This document shows, piece after piece, positions 52,620 to 62,699 of a stretch of 64,000 bases of DNA (position 1 is the stretch's first letter; each line of letters starts with the position of its first letter). A program made the translations under genes and the position numbers. The DNA is taken from NCBI GenBank assembly GCA_016191285.1, contig JACPPA010000012.1, forward strand, positions 280,240 through 344,239. The letters run 5' to 3'. The notes below the pieces were generated by a model, which saw nothing but the letters and a program-made list of their open reading frames with translations, did no database searches and was not told the DNA's origin. The stretch is from Gammaproteobacteria bacterium (GTDB lineage Bacteria > Pseudomonadota > Gammaproteobacteria > Ga0077536).

Positions 52620-55600
52620 TTATTGCTTCGACGCCGGCTCTGGCGGCGCCTTCTTCGCGCGCGCCCGCGCGGCGGCTTCCTTACTCGGCGCATCGTTGCC
52701 GAACCAGCGAAATTTTAAATTGCCGATAAGCCCCGAAATCGGACGGATAATCGCACCGCTTAGCGTTTGATCGCCTGCATCCTGCACGATGCGTTCGAAG
52801 TTCGATTGCGGCGCGGCCGGCGTGCCCCAAATTTTGAATTCCGGTCCCTTCCAATAACCGAGCGCATTTTGCTGATCTTGCATCAGGTCCATGCTGTAGA
52901 GAATCGCCGCGCCGCGCCCGAGCATATCGAGATTGGCTTGAAGGCTAAGGGGGCTATCGAGAATGTCGTGCCCTTCTTGATAATCGATGCCACCCGCCGC
53001 GCTCATCGCAATAGTCGGACTGAGGACTAAAAACTGCTCGACTTTTACATCCTTGCTCGCATCACGCACCAAGTGAATGTCGACGCTGTCGTAATTGATC
53101 TCGGCGATGTAATTCACCAACCGGGCAATGGCGCCGGCGCCAAACCCGCCGGTCGGCACATAGGACAGCCCTTCGCCGACCACGCCCAAAATGTCAGAAG
53201 CACCGATCATCAGGCCACTGTCCGGCGGCAAGGGGCGAAAAACGCCTTCGCGACTGGTCATCTTGATATCGAACAGCACGCGATTTCGCGCCTCGAAAAA
53301 ATTAGGGAATCGGCCAAACGCCTTGATATCAACACTAAATAATCCTTCGATGCGCGGTTTCTCGCCAGGCACGAGTTCGGTGAAGAATTGATTGAGATCG
53401 AAGTCATGCATTTTACCGGTGAGATTCAAATCGTACGGATCCGCCTGTTTATCCTTGAAGCGAGTGGTCCCGTCAAACTCGATGGAACTGTCGTGAAAGC
53501 GCGCTTTAATGCCGCTTAAGGCCAACTTATGCCGCCGCAGATCGAGTTTACCGGCGACATCGGTGAAGGCGAGATAATCGGTGTAGAAAAGTTTCGCGAT
53601 CTTCAAATCGATGACCATCGCGTACGGGATGACCTTCCACGCGGCCTTGTCATCGGCCTTCTCGTTCAAGCTCGCGGTTGGCTTTTCGTTGCTCGTGCCG
53701 GCGCTCGCCGCGGTAGGTTCACCATGTCGCGGACTGATGGCGCTCGCCGCGGCTAAAATATCGTTTAAATAAAATAGCTCGCTCGCTATCTCGAGGCGCA
53801 GCACTCGCGGCTCATCGGGTTGTGGGGCGTAATGACCAACGACGGTGGCGTTGCTGATGCCCGATTTGCCGCGCCCCGTGAGCGGCGCCGTAAAATCAAA
53901 ACCGTTGCCGTCGGCCGCCACCTCGCCGGTGACCGGCATTTCAAACGTGCTAATTGCAAGCGGTGCGTCTGCCGAAAGTTTGTCGAGGACGAGCTTGGCG
54001 TCGATCTTCCGCGTCGGATCGACCGCCACGCGCAAACTCAATTCACCGCCGGTAAGTTTATGACCCGGCATTAGCGCCGTTTGATTTAGCAGTTGTGGCA
54101 GGTCGGCCGTGAACTCAGACGCGAGAGAAGTAAGCGGCATGTCCTTGCTCGGATCAAATGTCGCGTCGATCTTGCCTAGCAGCGCCGATCTGCTGGGGTG
54201 TCCGGCAAAGGTAACACCCAGATTATTGAAGGTCACATGAACCGTCTGATCGGCAACGACGACCGTCGCTACGCTCGCCAGCGAGAACGGATCGAACAAA
54301 GCGCGCTTACCATCGGTGATCCGCACGTCGGCAATGCCGAGCGGCGCAAGACTCGTCGCCCGTAGCACGTTGCCATCCGAATTAAGCCGCAGGCTCGAGT
54401 TAATTTCGGCGAGGCTAATGTCTTTCAAGGACACAAACTCGGCGAGCGTCGATGACGACAGCTCTTTGATATTGAGGGCGATCGCGCCGACGATATGCCG
54501 CGCCAGGTTTTCACCGGCCGCGAGGCGGCCGCGCAGTACCAGCCCTGGCTCCGCCGTCATTTCGATCGTGGCCCGTTCACCCAGCGCGAGCACCGCGTGC
54601 GCGACACGCGCGCTGATCGTGTCCTTGGCTTGCGTCAAATCAAATTCGAGGGTGCCCGTCACGGGAACCGACGGCATTGCCCGCGGCAAGGCTGCGGCCA
54701 CTACGGGTTGGCGTGCCAATGCGTTAGCGTTGAGTGCGAGCTTGCCACTCGCCGTCGTCGATGCCGATGGCGTGCCAAAGCCGGCCACCGCGCCTTTGCC
54801 CTGCCCGCTTACTAACGTCTGCCCACCACTGGTTAACGCAAGGCCAGAAAACTCCACCGCAAGTTGCTCCGGACCATAAACCGCCGATGGTGTAATCGCC
54901 ACCCGCAGGCCACGTAACAAGGGCTTGCCACCCCGGGTAACACTGAGGTCGTCGAGCTTGAGCGGCGACGTCGCGCGCGCGGCCAACACTTTTTTACTCG
55001 GGGCGCTCAAGATCCAATCCACCGTGCTTAAATGACCGGCGAGTTGAATATCACCCAGGATGGGATTGAACCAGGCGAGATCCAAATTACGAATGGCGAG
55101 GGTGCCAAGATCACCGGTTGGGTTGTTGAACGCAGGCGGGCCACCGCTCAATTCAAAGTGAAAGGCTTGCTTCGCGACGGCGTGCAATAAATCAGGCCGG
55201 CCCGGCGCCGCCACGGCGAGATCGAGTTTTTCGAGTGATAAATTCGGATACAGGTGAGCAATCAAGCCCTTCCAGGTCAGCGTCAAGCCGGCCGGCACCG
55301 GGTAGCCTGCGAGCTGCTCAGCCACCACGGGTAATTCACGCACGGCATCGAAATCCACTTTGGCTTGCGTGCGATAGCGCCACATCGCGCGCGCTTCCCC
55401 GCCATGTTTCTGCGCTGCCTTCACCGTCAGCGCCGCCCATGGCTTGTCGCTGGGCTTGTCGCCCGTCGCCACCGTGAAATCATTGAGCGCAAAGCGCGTA
55501 AAATCACTCGACCAGCTCGCGCTCGGTGTAAATTTAACCGCGAGATTTTCCATCCATGATTTTTCACCGCGTTTCACGCTAATTCCATGGATGGTGCTCG

Positions 55601-57035
55601 GCGTCACGGCCTCGAATTTTAGCCGCGCTTTGTCGTCGACGTTGATTACGTAATTGCCGGTGAAATCTCCCGCGAGTTGTAAATCGCTCGCAAGCCCATT
55701 GAACCAAGCGAGCGGCAGTGGCCCGACGACAACTTCGGCCAAAGCTTTAGGCGTTGTTAGCAAGTCGCGTGGCGCCGCAAAGGCTAAGGTCAGCTTGGCA
55801 AGCTTGACCTGTAGCCGCGGATTTTTATCCGCATCCATCGTCGCCAACGCCAAGTTGTCGAGCGCGAATTTCGCGGCGTCGAAGGTGCCCTGTGCGCGAA
55901 CTTGCGTCAGCAGCGTCGCGGGTAATGCCGGATTCGTTCCCAGCACCCGGTCGAGCGCGGTCACCTGCAGCGCGCTTTCGAGCGTGACGAGCCCGGCTAG
56001 GCTCCGTGTGTCGATCTGAAACGCGCCGCTGGTGTCACTCTTAAATAGCGGAATCGGCGTCGGCCCGACATACGGACGCACGGCGCGCTCATTCGCGCGT
56101 AGTCGATAGCCCGCGCTGAACACGCCATCCTCGCCGCGATACAGACCATTGAGTTCAAACGTCGCGCGGCTCACGGCGCTCTCATCGTCGAATTGCAGCG
56201 TCAGCATGACGGCATCCGGATTGGGGATCACCTCGAGCGTGCCATCGGCGCGCTTGATTTGTCGCCGCCGATATTCATTACCCTGTAGCCCAGAGGGTGG
56301 CTCAATCGATGCGCTGATGCGCGCGCGTTCCGGCGCCAGTAAGGCGCTCAACGCCACGCGAGTGTCGAGATCGAGGCGCACCGCACGAAAACGTCCGCGC
56401 GCGAGTTGGCTCAACGTGAGTTTGCCCACTGCGTCGATGTGATCGCCACCGGTCGACGGCGCGAGGGTCGCTTCAACGCCGATCTCGCCCGCTATATGCG
56501 GCTTTATCCCGCCGCCGTGCAGGCGCACGGTTAGATTCTGATCGCCGCGTAACAATGCCGCGAGCGCGACATCCACGCCGTCCAACACCACGCCGTAACC
56601 GCTGTTCAGACTCGCCAGTACACCGGGGAAGGGTGGAATCGGCTCGGGCTTCGGTGGCGGTTCGAACTGACGTAGATCAAGTTCGGTATGCCGCACATAC
56701 ACGCGATCGACGGCGACAGTGTGGTTGAGCAAGCTCCAGGGATTGAACCCGAGATCAAGTTTACCGACATGAAATTTGCCACCGCGATACGTGACATCGA
56801 CCCCGCGTAAGGTCGCCGACCAGGGCGTAATCCGCACGTACTCGATGCCGAGGGTGGTGACATAGGGCGCGAGTTTTTGCAGGAGAAACTCGCGCTGCTT
56901 GGCAGGCCGCAACACCACGCTGAGCGCGAGCGCGAGCACCGTGATCAGCAACACCGGAATAACAAACCATGGCCGTCGCCACCAAGCGCGCTTGCCGCGC
57001 GGCATCCACAATACCTTAAACGGCGTGTCCGGCAT
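52620..57035 (-). CDS. giant AsmA/TamB-like (DUF748) envelope protein
   Basis: 1471 residues. One N-terminal membrane anchor ('WFVIPVLLITVLALALSVVL', about residues 24-43), then a long periplasmic beta-rich chain with many 'l-g---f--g----i--l' repeats. AsmA-type signs are 'GIEYVRITPWSATLRGVDV' near the start and, near the end, 'DILDSPLSLQANLDMLGRG', 'EFKIWGTPAAPQSNFERIV' and 'DSVDIHLVRDASKDVKVEQF'. Proteins of this clan bridge the periplasm and are proposed to carry lipids to the outer membrane; this is family knowledge. The C terminus is Lys/Ala-rich. It lies 23 bases after the aldo/keto reductase on the same strand. Confidence 0.85.
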   Translation of the reverse strand: MPDTPFKVLWMPRGKRAWWRRPWFVIPVLLITVLALALSVVLRPAKQREFLLQKLAPYVTTLGIEYVRITPWSATLRGVDVTYRGGKFHVGKLDLGFNPWSLLNHTVAVDRVYVRHTELDLRQFEPPPKPEPIPPFPGVLASLNSGYGVVLDGVDVALAALLRGDQNLTVRLHGGGIKPHIAGEIGVEATLAPSTGGDHIDAVGKLTLSQLARGRFRAVRLDLDTRVALSALLAPERARISASIEPPSGLQGNEYRRRQIKRADGTLEVIPNPDAVMLTLQFDDESAVSRATFELNGLYRGEDGVFSAGYRLRANERAVRPYVGPTPIPLFKSDTSGAFQIDTRSLAGLVTLESALQVTALDRVLGTNPALPATLLTQVRAQGTFDAAKFALDNLALATMDADKNPRLQVKLAKLTLAFAAPRDLLTTPKALAEVVVGPLPLAWFNGLASDLQLAGDFTGNYVINVDDKARLKFEAVTPSTIHGISVKRGEKSWMENLAVKFTPSASWSSDFTRFALNDFTVATGDKPSDKPWAALTVKAAQKHGGEARAMWRYRTQAKVDFDAVRELPVVAEQLAGYPVPAGLTLTWKGLIAHLYPNLSLEKLDLAVAAPGRPDLLHAVAKQAFHFELSGGPPAFNNPTGDLGTLAIRNLDLAWFNPILGDIQLAGHLSTVDWILSAPSKKVLAARATSPLKLDDLSVTRGGKPLLRGLRVAITPSAVYGPEQLAVEFSGLALTSGGQTLVSGQGKGAVAGFGTPSASTTASGKLALNANALARQPVVAAALPRAMPSVPVTGTLEFDLTQAKDTISARVAHAVLALGERATIEMTAEPGLVLRGRLAAGENLARHIVGAIALNIKELSSSTLAEFVSLKDISLAEINSSLRLNSDGNVLRATSLAPLGIADVRITDGKRALFDPFSLASVATVVVADQTVHVTFNNLGVTFAGHPSRSALLGKIDATFDPSKDMPLTSLASEFTADLPQLLNQTALMPGHKLTGGELSLRVAVDPTRKIDAKLVLDKLSADAPLAISTFEMPVTGEVAADGNGFDFTAPLTGRGKSGISNATVVGHYAPQPDEPRVLRLEIASELFYLNDILAAASAISPRHGEPTAASAGTSNEKPTASLNEKADDKAAWKVIPYAMVIDLKIAKLFYTDYLAFTDVAGKLDLRRHKLALSGIKARFHDSSIEFDGTTRFKDKQADPYDLNLTGKMHDFDLNQFFTELVPGEKPRIEGLFSVDIKAFGRFPNFFEARNRVLFDIKMTSREGVFRPLPPDSGLMIGASDILGVVGEGLSYVPTGGFGAGAIARLVNYIAEINYDSVDIHLVRDASKDVKVEQFLVLSPTIAMSAAGGIDYQEGHDILDSPLSLQANLDMLGRGAAILYSMDLMQDQQNALGYWKGPEFKIWGTPAAPQSNFERIVQDAGDQTLSGAIIRPISGLIGNLKFRWFGNDAPSKEAAARARAKKAPPEPASKQ

Positions 57036-57058
57036 CCTGCGCTACCTGTTCGGCGCCG

Positions 57059-58045
57059 CTATAAATTCAACATCTTCATCCGCTCCTCCGGATACCGCTC
57101 GCCGGCGGCAAACCCCTTCGGTGCGACTGCTTCGAGCGCGGCGATTTCGGCGGTGCTCAACACTAGCTCGGCGGCGCCGAGATTTTCGATCAAGCGTGCT
57201 AATTTCGTGGTGCCTGGAATTGGCACGATATGGTCGCCTTGCGCCAGGACCCATGCCAAACCGACCTGCGCCGCGGTACAGCCGCGGGCGGCCGCGAGTT
57301 CGCGTACTTTGTCGACCACATCCAAATTGCGTTGAAAATTCTCGCCCATGAAGCGCGGCGAATTGCGGCGAAAGTCATCTTCCGCCAAATCGTCGAACCG
57401 CCGAATGCTGCCGGTCAGGAACCCGCGGCCCAGCGGACTGTAGGCCACAAAGGCAACCCCTAACTCGCGGCAGGTAGCAAGCATCTCTTGTTCGGGATCG
57501 CGCGACCACAATGAAAATTCGGTCTGCAACGCGGTAATCGGATGCTCGCGATGCGCCCGGCGCAACGTGGCCGGCGCGGCTTCGGACATCCCGAGATGCC
57601 GCACTTTCCCTTCGCGTACTAAATCAGCCATCGCGCCGATCGTCTCTTCGATCGGCACGGTGGGATCGATGCGGTGCTGATAATACACATCGATATGGTC
57701 GATTTTCAGGCGCCGCAAACTGGCCTCACAGGCGGCTTTGACGTAAGCCGGACGCCCGCTGACACCGTGCCATCCGCCTTGGTCATCGCGTACGATGCCA
57801 AACTTGGTCGCGAGCACCGCGTCGTTACGGCGTCCACTCAAGGCCTTCCCTAACAGGATCTCGTTGGTGAAGGGACCATACATATCCGCACTATCGAAAA
57901 AATTGAGACCCCGCGCGAGCGCCTCGCCAATCAGCGCGATCGAGGCGTCCTCGTCAGCGGCCCCGTAGAATTCGGACATCCCCATGCAGCCGAGGCCGAT
58001 TGAAGAAACCAGCGGTCCGCGACTTCCGAGTTTGCGCATCTGCAT
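57059..58045 (-). CDS. aldo/keto reductase
   Basis: 328-residue TIM-barrel NADPH enzyme. Seen: '[13 protein letters not shown]', the catalytic region '[14 protein letters not shown]' (Asp and Tyr), '[11 protein letters not shown]', '[20 protein letters not shown]', '[14 protein letters not shown]' and '[18 protein letters not shown]', the last being the cofactor phosphate site. Of the general detoxifying aldo/keto reductase type (YajO/AKR13-like); the substrate is not known. Upstream of the AsmA-like gene with a short gap, so likely co-transcribed. Confidence 0.95.
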   Translation of the reverse strand: MQMRKLGSRGPLVSSIGLGCMGMSEFYGAADEDASIALIGEALARGLNFFDSADMYGPFTNEILLGKALSGRRNDAVLATKFGIVRDDQGGWHGVSGRPAYVKAACEASLRRLKIDHIDVYYQHRIDPTVPIEETIGAMADLVREGKVRHLGMSEAAPATLRRAHREHPITALQTEFSLWSRDPEQEMLATCRELGVAFVAYSPLGRGFLTGSIRRFDDLAEDDFRRNSPRFMGENFQRNLDVVDKVRELAAARGCTAAQVGLAWVLAQGDHIVPIPGTTKLARLIENLGAAELVLSTAEIAALEAVAPKGFAAGERYPEERMKMLNL

Positions 58046-58456
58046 AAACCAAACCTCATATTGACATCGACAGCACCTGATAAGTGCGCTCCAATGCTAC
58101 ACGAGCTACGCACTTGCCGGGGAGTGTCGCGCACGCGATCGGGCGTGTGTCGGCGCGGATTTGTGGTGTACGATCCTTCCGCAATTCACTATGGAGCGGG
58201 CGGCGTAGTGTGCTGTTGCGCCATGAGCCTTCTTCTCTAGACGAGTTGCAATGGTGGGAACGGCTTTAGCCGCAAAGGGGGCCAATAAAGATTCGAAGCT
58301 CAAAGCGGCTCCCACAATGGTCCCTGCAATCCGCCGCTAGCAGCACACGAATTCGGCAGGTTCGACGCGCGACATCACGCTTAGAGGTCAGTTCAAAATG
58401 CTTCTTAAATTAAAGCGCGAGATTTTTCAGTCCGCAATTTCAACCCAGGAGGTCCA
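58046..58456. other. intergenic region between divergent genes, with REP-like pair at 58253-58317
   Basis: No gene in these 411 bases. The pair 'gtgggaacggctttagccgc' and 'caaagcggctcccacaatgg' (58253-58317) shares its spacer and flanks with the copy at 17890-17955. The promoters for the aldo/keto reductase and the LLM gene should lie here. A strong 'aggagg' at 58447-58452 belongs to the LLM start. Confidence 0.7.
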
Positions 58457-59536
58457 ATGAAGTTCAGTTGTCATGTCCAAACGCGGATCAGCGATTACCG
58501 GATCGCGAAAGATCTCGAAGACTGGGGTTACGACGCCGTGTGGTTCCCCGATACGCAAATGATGTGGTCGGATTGCTACGCAACCATGGCACTGGCCGCG
58601 CAATGCACGTCGAAAATTAAAATCGGTACCGGGGTCGCCATCACCGGCACGCGCATCGCGCCCACCACGGCGGCGGCGATTGCGTCGATCAATGTCGTCG
58701 CACCGGGCCGGACCTTCCTCGGCATTGGCACGGGCCACACCGCGATGCGGGTGATGGGCCAGGATCCAATGCCGGTCAAAGCGTTTCGCGACTACCTGCG
58801 CGTGGTGCGCGCAATGCTGAACGGCGAGAACGTTGACTATACGCTGCACGACAAAACCACCGAGATCGCGTGGCAGGATCACGGCGGCGGTTTCCGCAAT
58901 ACCTGGGATCGGATTCCCATCTATGTGGCGGCCAATGGGCCGCTCGCGTTGCGTGCGGCCGGCGCCTATGGCGATGGTCTGATCTCGATCTTTAACGAAC
59001 AGCCCGAGGTCATGAAGGGCAATCTCGATCTGGTGAAAGCCGGCGCCGAGAAAGTCGGCCGCCAGATCGGCGATAACTACCACACGACGTCGCTGTGCCA
59101 CGCCGTGGTGTTACGACCCGGCGAAAAACTCACTGACCCACGCGTGGTCGAATCCGCCGGTTCGTGGGTGGTGACCGCACTCCACTTCGTGTATGAGGTC
59201 TGGCGCTATACCAAGGATGACGGCGTGATCCCGGGTTATATGCGCAATGTCTGGCAACACTATCTAGACCGCATCAATAAAATGTCGCTGGCCGAGGAAA
59301 AGCGCCATCAGGTGCTGCATGAAGGGCATTGCAGTTATTACCCTGCCGTCGAGCGCCCGTTGATTACACCCGAAATGATCCAAGGTACTTGTATCGTCGG
59401 TGAACCTGCCGAAGTCGCGGAGAAAATTCGCGCGGCGGGCCGTGCTGGCCTGAAAGAAGTCAGCCTACTGCCACCGTTGATGCACCTTCGGCATATCGCC
59501 AAGGACTTCGCTGAAAAGGTGATTCCGCTCTTATAA
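58457..59536 (+). CDS. LLM class oxidoreductase, methylene-tetrahydromethanopterin reductase-like
   Basis: 359 residues. Luciferase-like TIM barrel: 'RIAKDLEDWGYDAVWFPDTQ', 'TSKIKIGTGVAI', 'APGRTFLGIGTGHTAMR', 'PIYVAANGPLALRAAGAYGDG' and 'IVGEPAEVAEKIRAAGRAGL'. This subgroup often uses coenzyme F420, but cofactor use here is unproven. It shares the rare segment 'LHEGHCSYY...RPLITPEMI' pattern with the LLM gene at 62795 ('LHRGHALFL...PLISGDFI'), so the two are paralogues. Ribosome binding site 'aggagg', and a good terminator follows. Confidence 0.93.
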   Translation: MKFSCHVQTRISDYRIAKDLEDWGYDAVWFPDTQMMWSDCYATMALAAQCTSKIKIGTGVAITGTRIAPTTAAAIASINVVAPGRTFLGIGTGHTAMRVMGQDPMPVKAFRDYLRVVRAMLNGENVDYTLHDKTTEIAWQDHGGGFRNTWDRIPIYVAANGPLALRAAGAYGDGLISIFNEQPEVMKGNLDLVKAGAEKVGRQIGDNYHTTSLCHAVVLRPGEKLTDPRVVESAGSWVVTALHFVYEVWRYTKDDGVIPGYMRNVWQHYLDRINKMSLAEEKRHQVLHEGHCSYYPAVERPLITPEMIQGTCIVGEPAEVAEKIRAAGRAGLKEVSLLPPLMHLRHIAKDFAEKVIPLL

Positions 59537-59543
59537 TCGTTAA

Positions 59544-59571
59544 GCCGGAGCGCAGCGCGCTCCGGCATTTT
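59544..59571 (+). terminator. Rho-independent terminator
   Basis: 'gccggagcgc' pairs perfectly with 'gcgctccggc' around a 3-base loop, followed by 'atttt'. It ends the LLM transcript 8 bases after the stop codon. Confidence 0.85.
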
Positions 59572-59592
59572 CAGCGCTGGCGCCAGTTACTC

Positions 59593-60243
59593 ATGACCCG
59601 CTCTCCGCACCCGTTTGCCGATCTGCTGTTCGCGGTGCAAATAGTCTGCGCGCTGCTCTTCGCCGTCACTCAAATTCGTCAAATGTTGCAGACCACGCAA
59701 GGCGTCAGCCTGACGTGGTTCGTGTTTTGGGCGGTTTTTCTTGGCCTCAATCTGTTGCTTGCGATAAAGGCCCATCAGGTCCAGCCGAGTCGCGTAACGC
59801 GTCAGGCAGTGGTGACCTACGCACTGTGGTCGGCAGTGCTCGCCGCATCGCTGGCGGTGTTGGTATGGCGCACGCTCGGCGCGTGGTATCCCGTCGATAC
59901 CCTTAATCTAGCGATCAGCGGACTCGGGATCGCCGGGGTCCTCGGCGTGGGAAAGGCGCGTGGCTTAGGTCTTGCCGATCCCATGGTGCGTGGCTGGCTC
60001 GCGGTATTCTTCAAGGCCACGCCACAGTTGACGCTCGCCTGGCATATCACCCAAGTGGGCGGCGCGGGGCTCGCCGCGTTTCCGGTGATCGCCGGTCATC
60101 TGACCATTTGCATCCGGCTCGGTCAGCTCTACTATTCGATCAAGGAAGCCGGTTGGGATCGCAATCGATTGGCTTCCGCGGTGAGTGAAGTCGCGAACGA
60201 ACTGAGCTGGCTGTTGACGACGGTGGTGTGGTTAGTGATTTAG
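59593..60243 (+). CDS. small multi-pass membrane protein (PQ-loop/SWEET-like)
   Basis: 216 residues with about six or seven hydrophobic segments. Segment one 'FAVQIVCALLFAVTQIRQML', then 'GVSLTWFVFWAVFLGLNLLL', which resembles a PQ-loop repeat, and a second half with 'FKATPQLTLAWHITQVGG' carrying an actual Pro-Gln pair. Such proteins transport sugars or amino acids. The match is by pattern only. Cytoplasmic C-terminal helix with 'EVANELSWLLTTVVW'. Lies between a terminator and the glycerophosphodiesterase gene, with which it may be co-transcribed. Confidence 0.75.
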   Translation: MTRSPHPFADLLFAVQIVCALLFAVTQIRQMLQTTQGVSLTWFVFWAVFLGLNLLLAIKAHQVQPSRVTRQAVVTYALWSAVLAASLAVLVWRTLGAWYPVDTLNLAISGLGIAGVLGVGKARGLGLADPMVRGWLAVFFKATPQLTLAWHITQVGGAGLAAFPVIAGHLTICIRLGQLYYSIKEAGWDRNRLASAVSEVANELSWLLTTVVWLVI

Positions 60244-60275
60244 AGGAACCGAGAATCATGAGGTTCGTTTAAGAA

Positions 60276-61370
60276 GTGGAAAGCTCGCTGATTAAACCGA
60301 TTGTCATTGCCCATCGCGGCGCCAGCGGCTATCGGCCGGAACATACCCTCGCCGCTTACGAACTCGCGATTGCGCAAGGCGCTAATTTCATCGAACCGGA
60401 TCTGGTCGCGACGCGCGACGGCCGGCTTATCTGCCGCCACGAAAATGCGCTGGCCGTGGTGCATCCCGACGGCACGGTGAATGCGACTGACACCAGTACC
60501 GATGTTTACCGGCGCACCGAATTCGCCGCGCGGTTAACAACCAAGCGCGTCGACGGACGCGAAATTCGCGGTTGGTTTAGCGAAGATTTTACATTAGCCG
60601 AAATCAAGACCCTGCGCGCGATCGAGCGCATTCCCGCGCTGCGTCCCGCCAACGCTGCGTACGACGGCCTATACGAAATTCCGACTTTCGACGAGGTCAT
60701 CACGCTCATCAAAACGCACGAAGCGCGAACCGCCGAACGCGTCGGCGTCTACCCCGAGACCAAACATCCCAGTTATTTTTTGCACGACGGCCGGCGCCTC
60801 GACGGCGAACCGATCGCTATTCACTTGGGCGAGCGTGTGCTCGCGACGTTAAGCGACCAGCGTTTCTGCGATTCCGCACGCGTCTTTATCCAGTCGTTTG
60901 AAGTGGGTAATTTGCGCGAGCTGGCGCGCGACCTGCTGCCGCGGGCGCAGCTCAATCTACCGCTGATCCAACTGATCGAGGCCGATGGCGCGCCCTACGA
61001 TTTAAAGCTCATTGGCAGCCCGCGGCGCTATCGCGAGCTGCTGCAGCCGGCCGGGTTGGCCGACATCGCGCGTTATGCCAGAGGGGTGGGCGTGTTTAAA
61101 CAATTAGTGATTCCGCGCGATAGCGCTGACGCGCTCAGTGAACCCACTAGTATCGTGAAGGATGCGCACAGCGCCGGACTGCTGGTGCATGCGTGGACAT
61201 TTCGCGCCGAAAATCATTTCTTGCCGATGCCCTTGCGCGGCGCCGGCGCGGCGTCGGCACCCGGCGATTTACACGCCGAACTCGTCCGCCATTTGGACAT
61301 GGGGTTGGACGGCGTGTTTTGCGATCATCCGGATCTCGCGGTACGGGCGGTTGGCGCCCTGCAGCGATGA
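60276..61370 (+). CDS. glycerophosphodiester phosphodiesterase
   Basis: 364 residues. Cleaves glycerophosphodiesters to glycerol 3-phosphate and an alcohol. Catalytic set visible: His13 in 'IAHRGASGYRPEHT', Glu40 and Asp42 in 'FIEPDLVATRDG', His55 in 'CRHENAL'. Length and 'FIQSFEVGNLREL' fit the GlpQ type, but no signal peptide is seen, so it is probably cytosolic. Start is GTG 60276. The stop overlaps the amidotransferase start (atga), indicating translational coupling. Confidence 0.94.
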   Translation: MESSLIKPIVIAHRGASGYRPEHTLAAYELAIAQGANFIEPDLVATRDGRLICRHENALAVVHPDGTVNATDTSTDVYRRTEFAARLTTKRVDGREIRGWFSEDFTLAEIKTLRAIERIPALRPANAAYDGLYEIPTFDEVITLIKTHEARTAERVGVYPETKHPSYFLHDGRRLDGEPIAIHLGERVLATLSDQRFCDSARVFIQSFEVGNLRELARDLLPRAQLNLPLIQLIEADGAPYDLKLIGSPRRYRELLQPAGLADIARYARGVGVFKQLVIPRDSADALSEPTSIVKDAHSAGLLVHAWTFRAENHFLPMPLRGAGAASAPGDLHAELVRHLDMGLDGVFCDHPDLAVRAVGALQR

Positions 61371-62092
61371 AACGTATCGGGGTCTTAACCTGCGGCCAGG
61401 TGCGCAAGGATCTCGTCGCGGCCCATGGCGAGTATCCCGGCATGTTCTCGCGTTTACTGAACGCAGTTGATCCCGCGCTGATCACGGTGCCCTATCGAAT
61501 CTACGACAACGAATACCCGCGCCACATCGAGGACAACGATGCCTATCTCATTTCCGGCTCGCGGTATTCGGTGTACGACCCCGATCCCTGGATCGGTCGG
61601 CTCGAAGACTATGTCCGCGAACTCCACGCCGTGCGCAAACCCACTGTGGGGATTTGCTTCGGTCATCAAATGATGGCGCGCGCACTGGGTGGCGTTACCG
61701 CCAAAGCGCCACCGGGCTGGGGGATCGGCAAACACGTTGCCGAACTCGTCAAAGTCCCCGAATGGATGCACCCCGCCGCGGCCCGCTACGGGGTCTTTGT
61801 CAGTCATCAAGATCAGGTCTTGACGCTGCCTGCCGGCGCCGAGCGGCTGGCCGGCAATGCACACTGTCCGAACGCTATGTTTGTCGTCGACGAGTGCTTT
61901 CTGGGGATCCAAGGCCATCCTGAATTCACTGGAGAATTTGCGCGCGACCTAGCTGCCGGCAGAGCGGAAGTTTATGGTGAGAAGACCCTGGCCGCGGCGA
62001 TGACGACTTACGATCTCCCCATCGATTCCACCCTGGTCGCGCGCTGGATCTTGCAGTTTCTGACCCGGGCCGCGGCCGCGCGTAAAACGTAA
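61367..62092 (+). CDS. class I glutamine amidotransferase-like protein
   Basis: 241 residues from ATG 61367. The triad is intact: Cys97 in 'GICFGHQMMA', His184 and Glu186 in 'GIQGHPEF'. Also 'LISGSRYSVYDPDPWI'. It resembles stand-alone GATase1 proteins of the YfeJ/GuaA-like group that release ammonia from glutamine or hydrolyse gamma-glutamyl compounds. The frame extends upstream into the diesterase gene in another phase and is not used. Overlap of 4 bases with the phosphodiesterase suggests a shared pathway. Confidence 0.92.
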   Translation: MKRIGVLTCGQVRKDLVAAHGEYPGMFSRLLNAVDPALITVPYRIYDNEYPRHIEDNDAYLISGSRYSVYDPDPWIGRLEDYVRELHAVRKPTVGICFGHQMMARALGGVTAKAPPGWGIGKHVAELVKVPEWMHPAAARYGVFVSHQDQVLTLPAGAERLAGNAHCPNAMFVVDECFLGIQGHPEFTGEFARDLAAGRAEVYGEKTLAAAMTTYDLPIDSTLVARWILQFLTRAAAARKT

Positions 62093-62196
62093 GGTCGATC
62101 GCTCACCTCATCGACCGCGGTCAATTCTTCTTCTATGCTTGAACCGAGCGCCCATCCGGCGCTTATTTTTATACAAAAAGCTTAAAGGGGAGATTT

Positions 62197-62604
62197 ATGA
62201 GTACTACCGCCTGTGCGGTCCTGGGTCTCGCAACCTGGGCCATCGTAATGACCGTGATCTTGTTAGTCGTGCGCCTGTCGGCGTCAATGAAAGACGGCAA
62301 AAAGCTCAACAGTTTTGAACACGAAGGCCGCGACATGCAGCCGTTTGGTTATCGGGTCACGCGCGCCCACGGCAACACCATTGAAAATCTGGCCATTCCG
62401 GCCTCGTTCCTGCTGTACTCCTTGGTGACCAGCCAAACCGCTATCACTGACGGCATGGCGGCATGGGTACTGTGGTCGCGTGTGGGTCAATCCGTGGTTC
62501 ACATGATCTCGACCAGTGTTCCCATGGTGCTGGTTCGTGCGACCCTCTTCACGATACAAACCACGGTATGCGCGATTTGGGCCTGGAAATTCCTTCACGC
62601 CTAA
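62197..62604 (+). CDS. MAPEG-family membrane protein
   Basis: 135 residues, four hydrophobic segments ('VLGLATWAIVMTVILLVVRL', 'LAIPASFLLYSLV', 'MAAWVLWSRVGQSVVHM', 'LFTIQTTVCAIWAW'). MAPEG proteins are membrane glutathione-dependent enzymes; the conserved 'ARAHGNTIENL' stretch (here 'TRAHGNTIENLAIP') marks the glutathione site. It may conjugate or reduce lipophilic compounds. Ribosome binding site 'ggggag' 6 bases before the ATG. Confidence 0.9.
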   Translation: MSTTACAVLGLATWAIVMTVILLVVRLSASMKDGKKLNSFEHEGRDMQPFGYRVTRAHGNTIENLAIPASFLLYSLVTSQTAITDGMAAWVLWSRVGQSVVHMISTSVPMVLVRATLFTIQTTVCAIWAWKFLHA

Positions 62605-62699
62605 GCGAGCCGGCGCGACCTGAGGGGGCTGACACACTAACCGCGTGTCGGTTAACACTCGGGATTCGCGCCGGTCTTTTCCAATCGATCCTGATCTCC

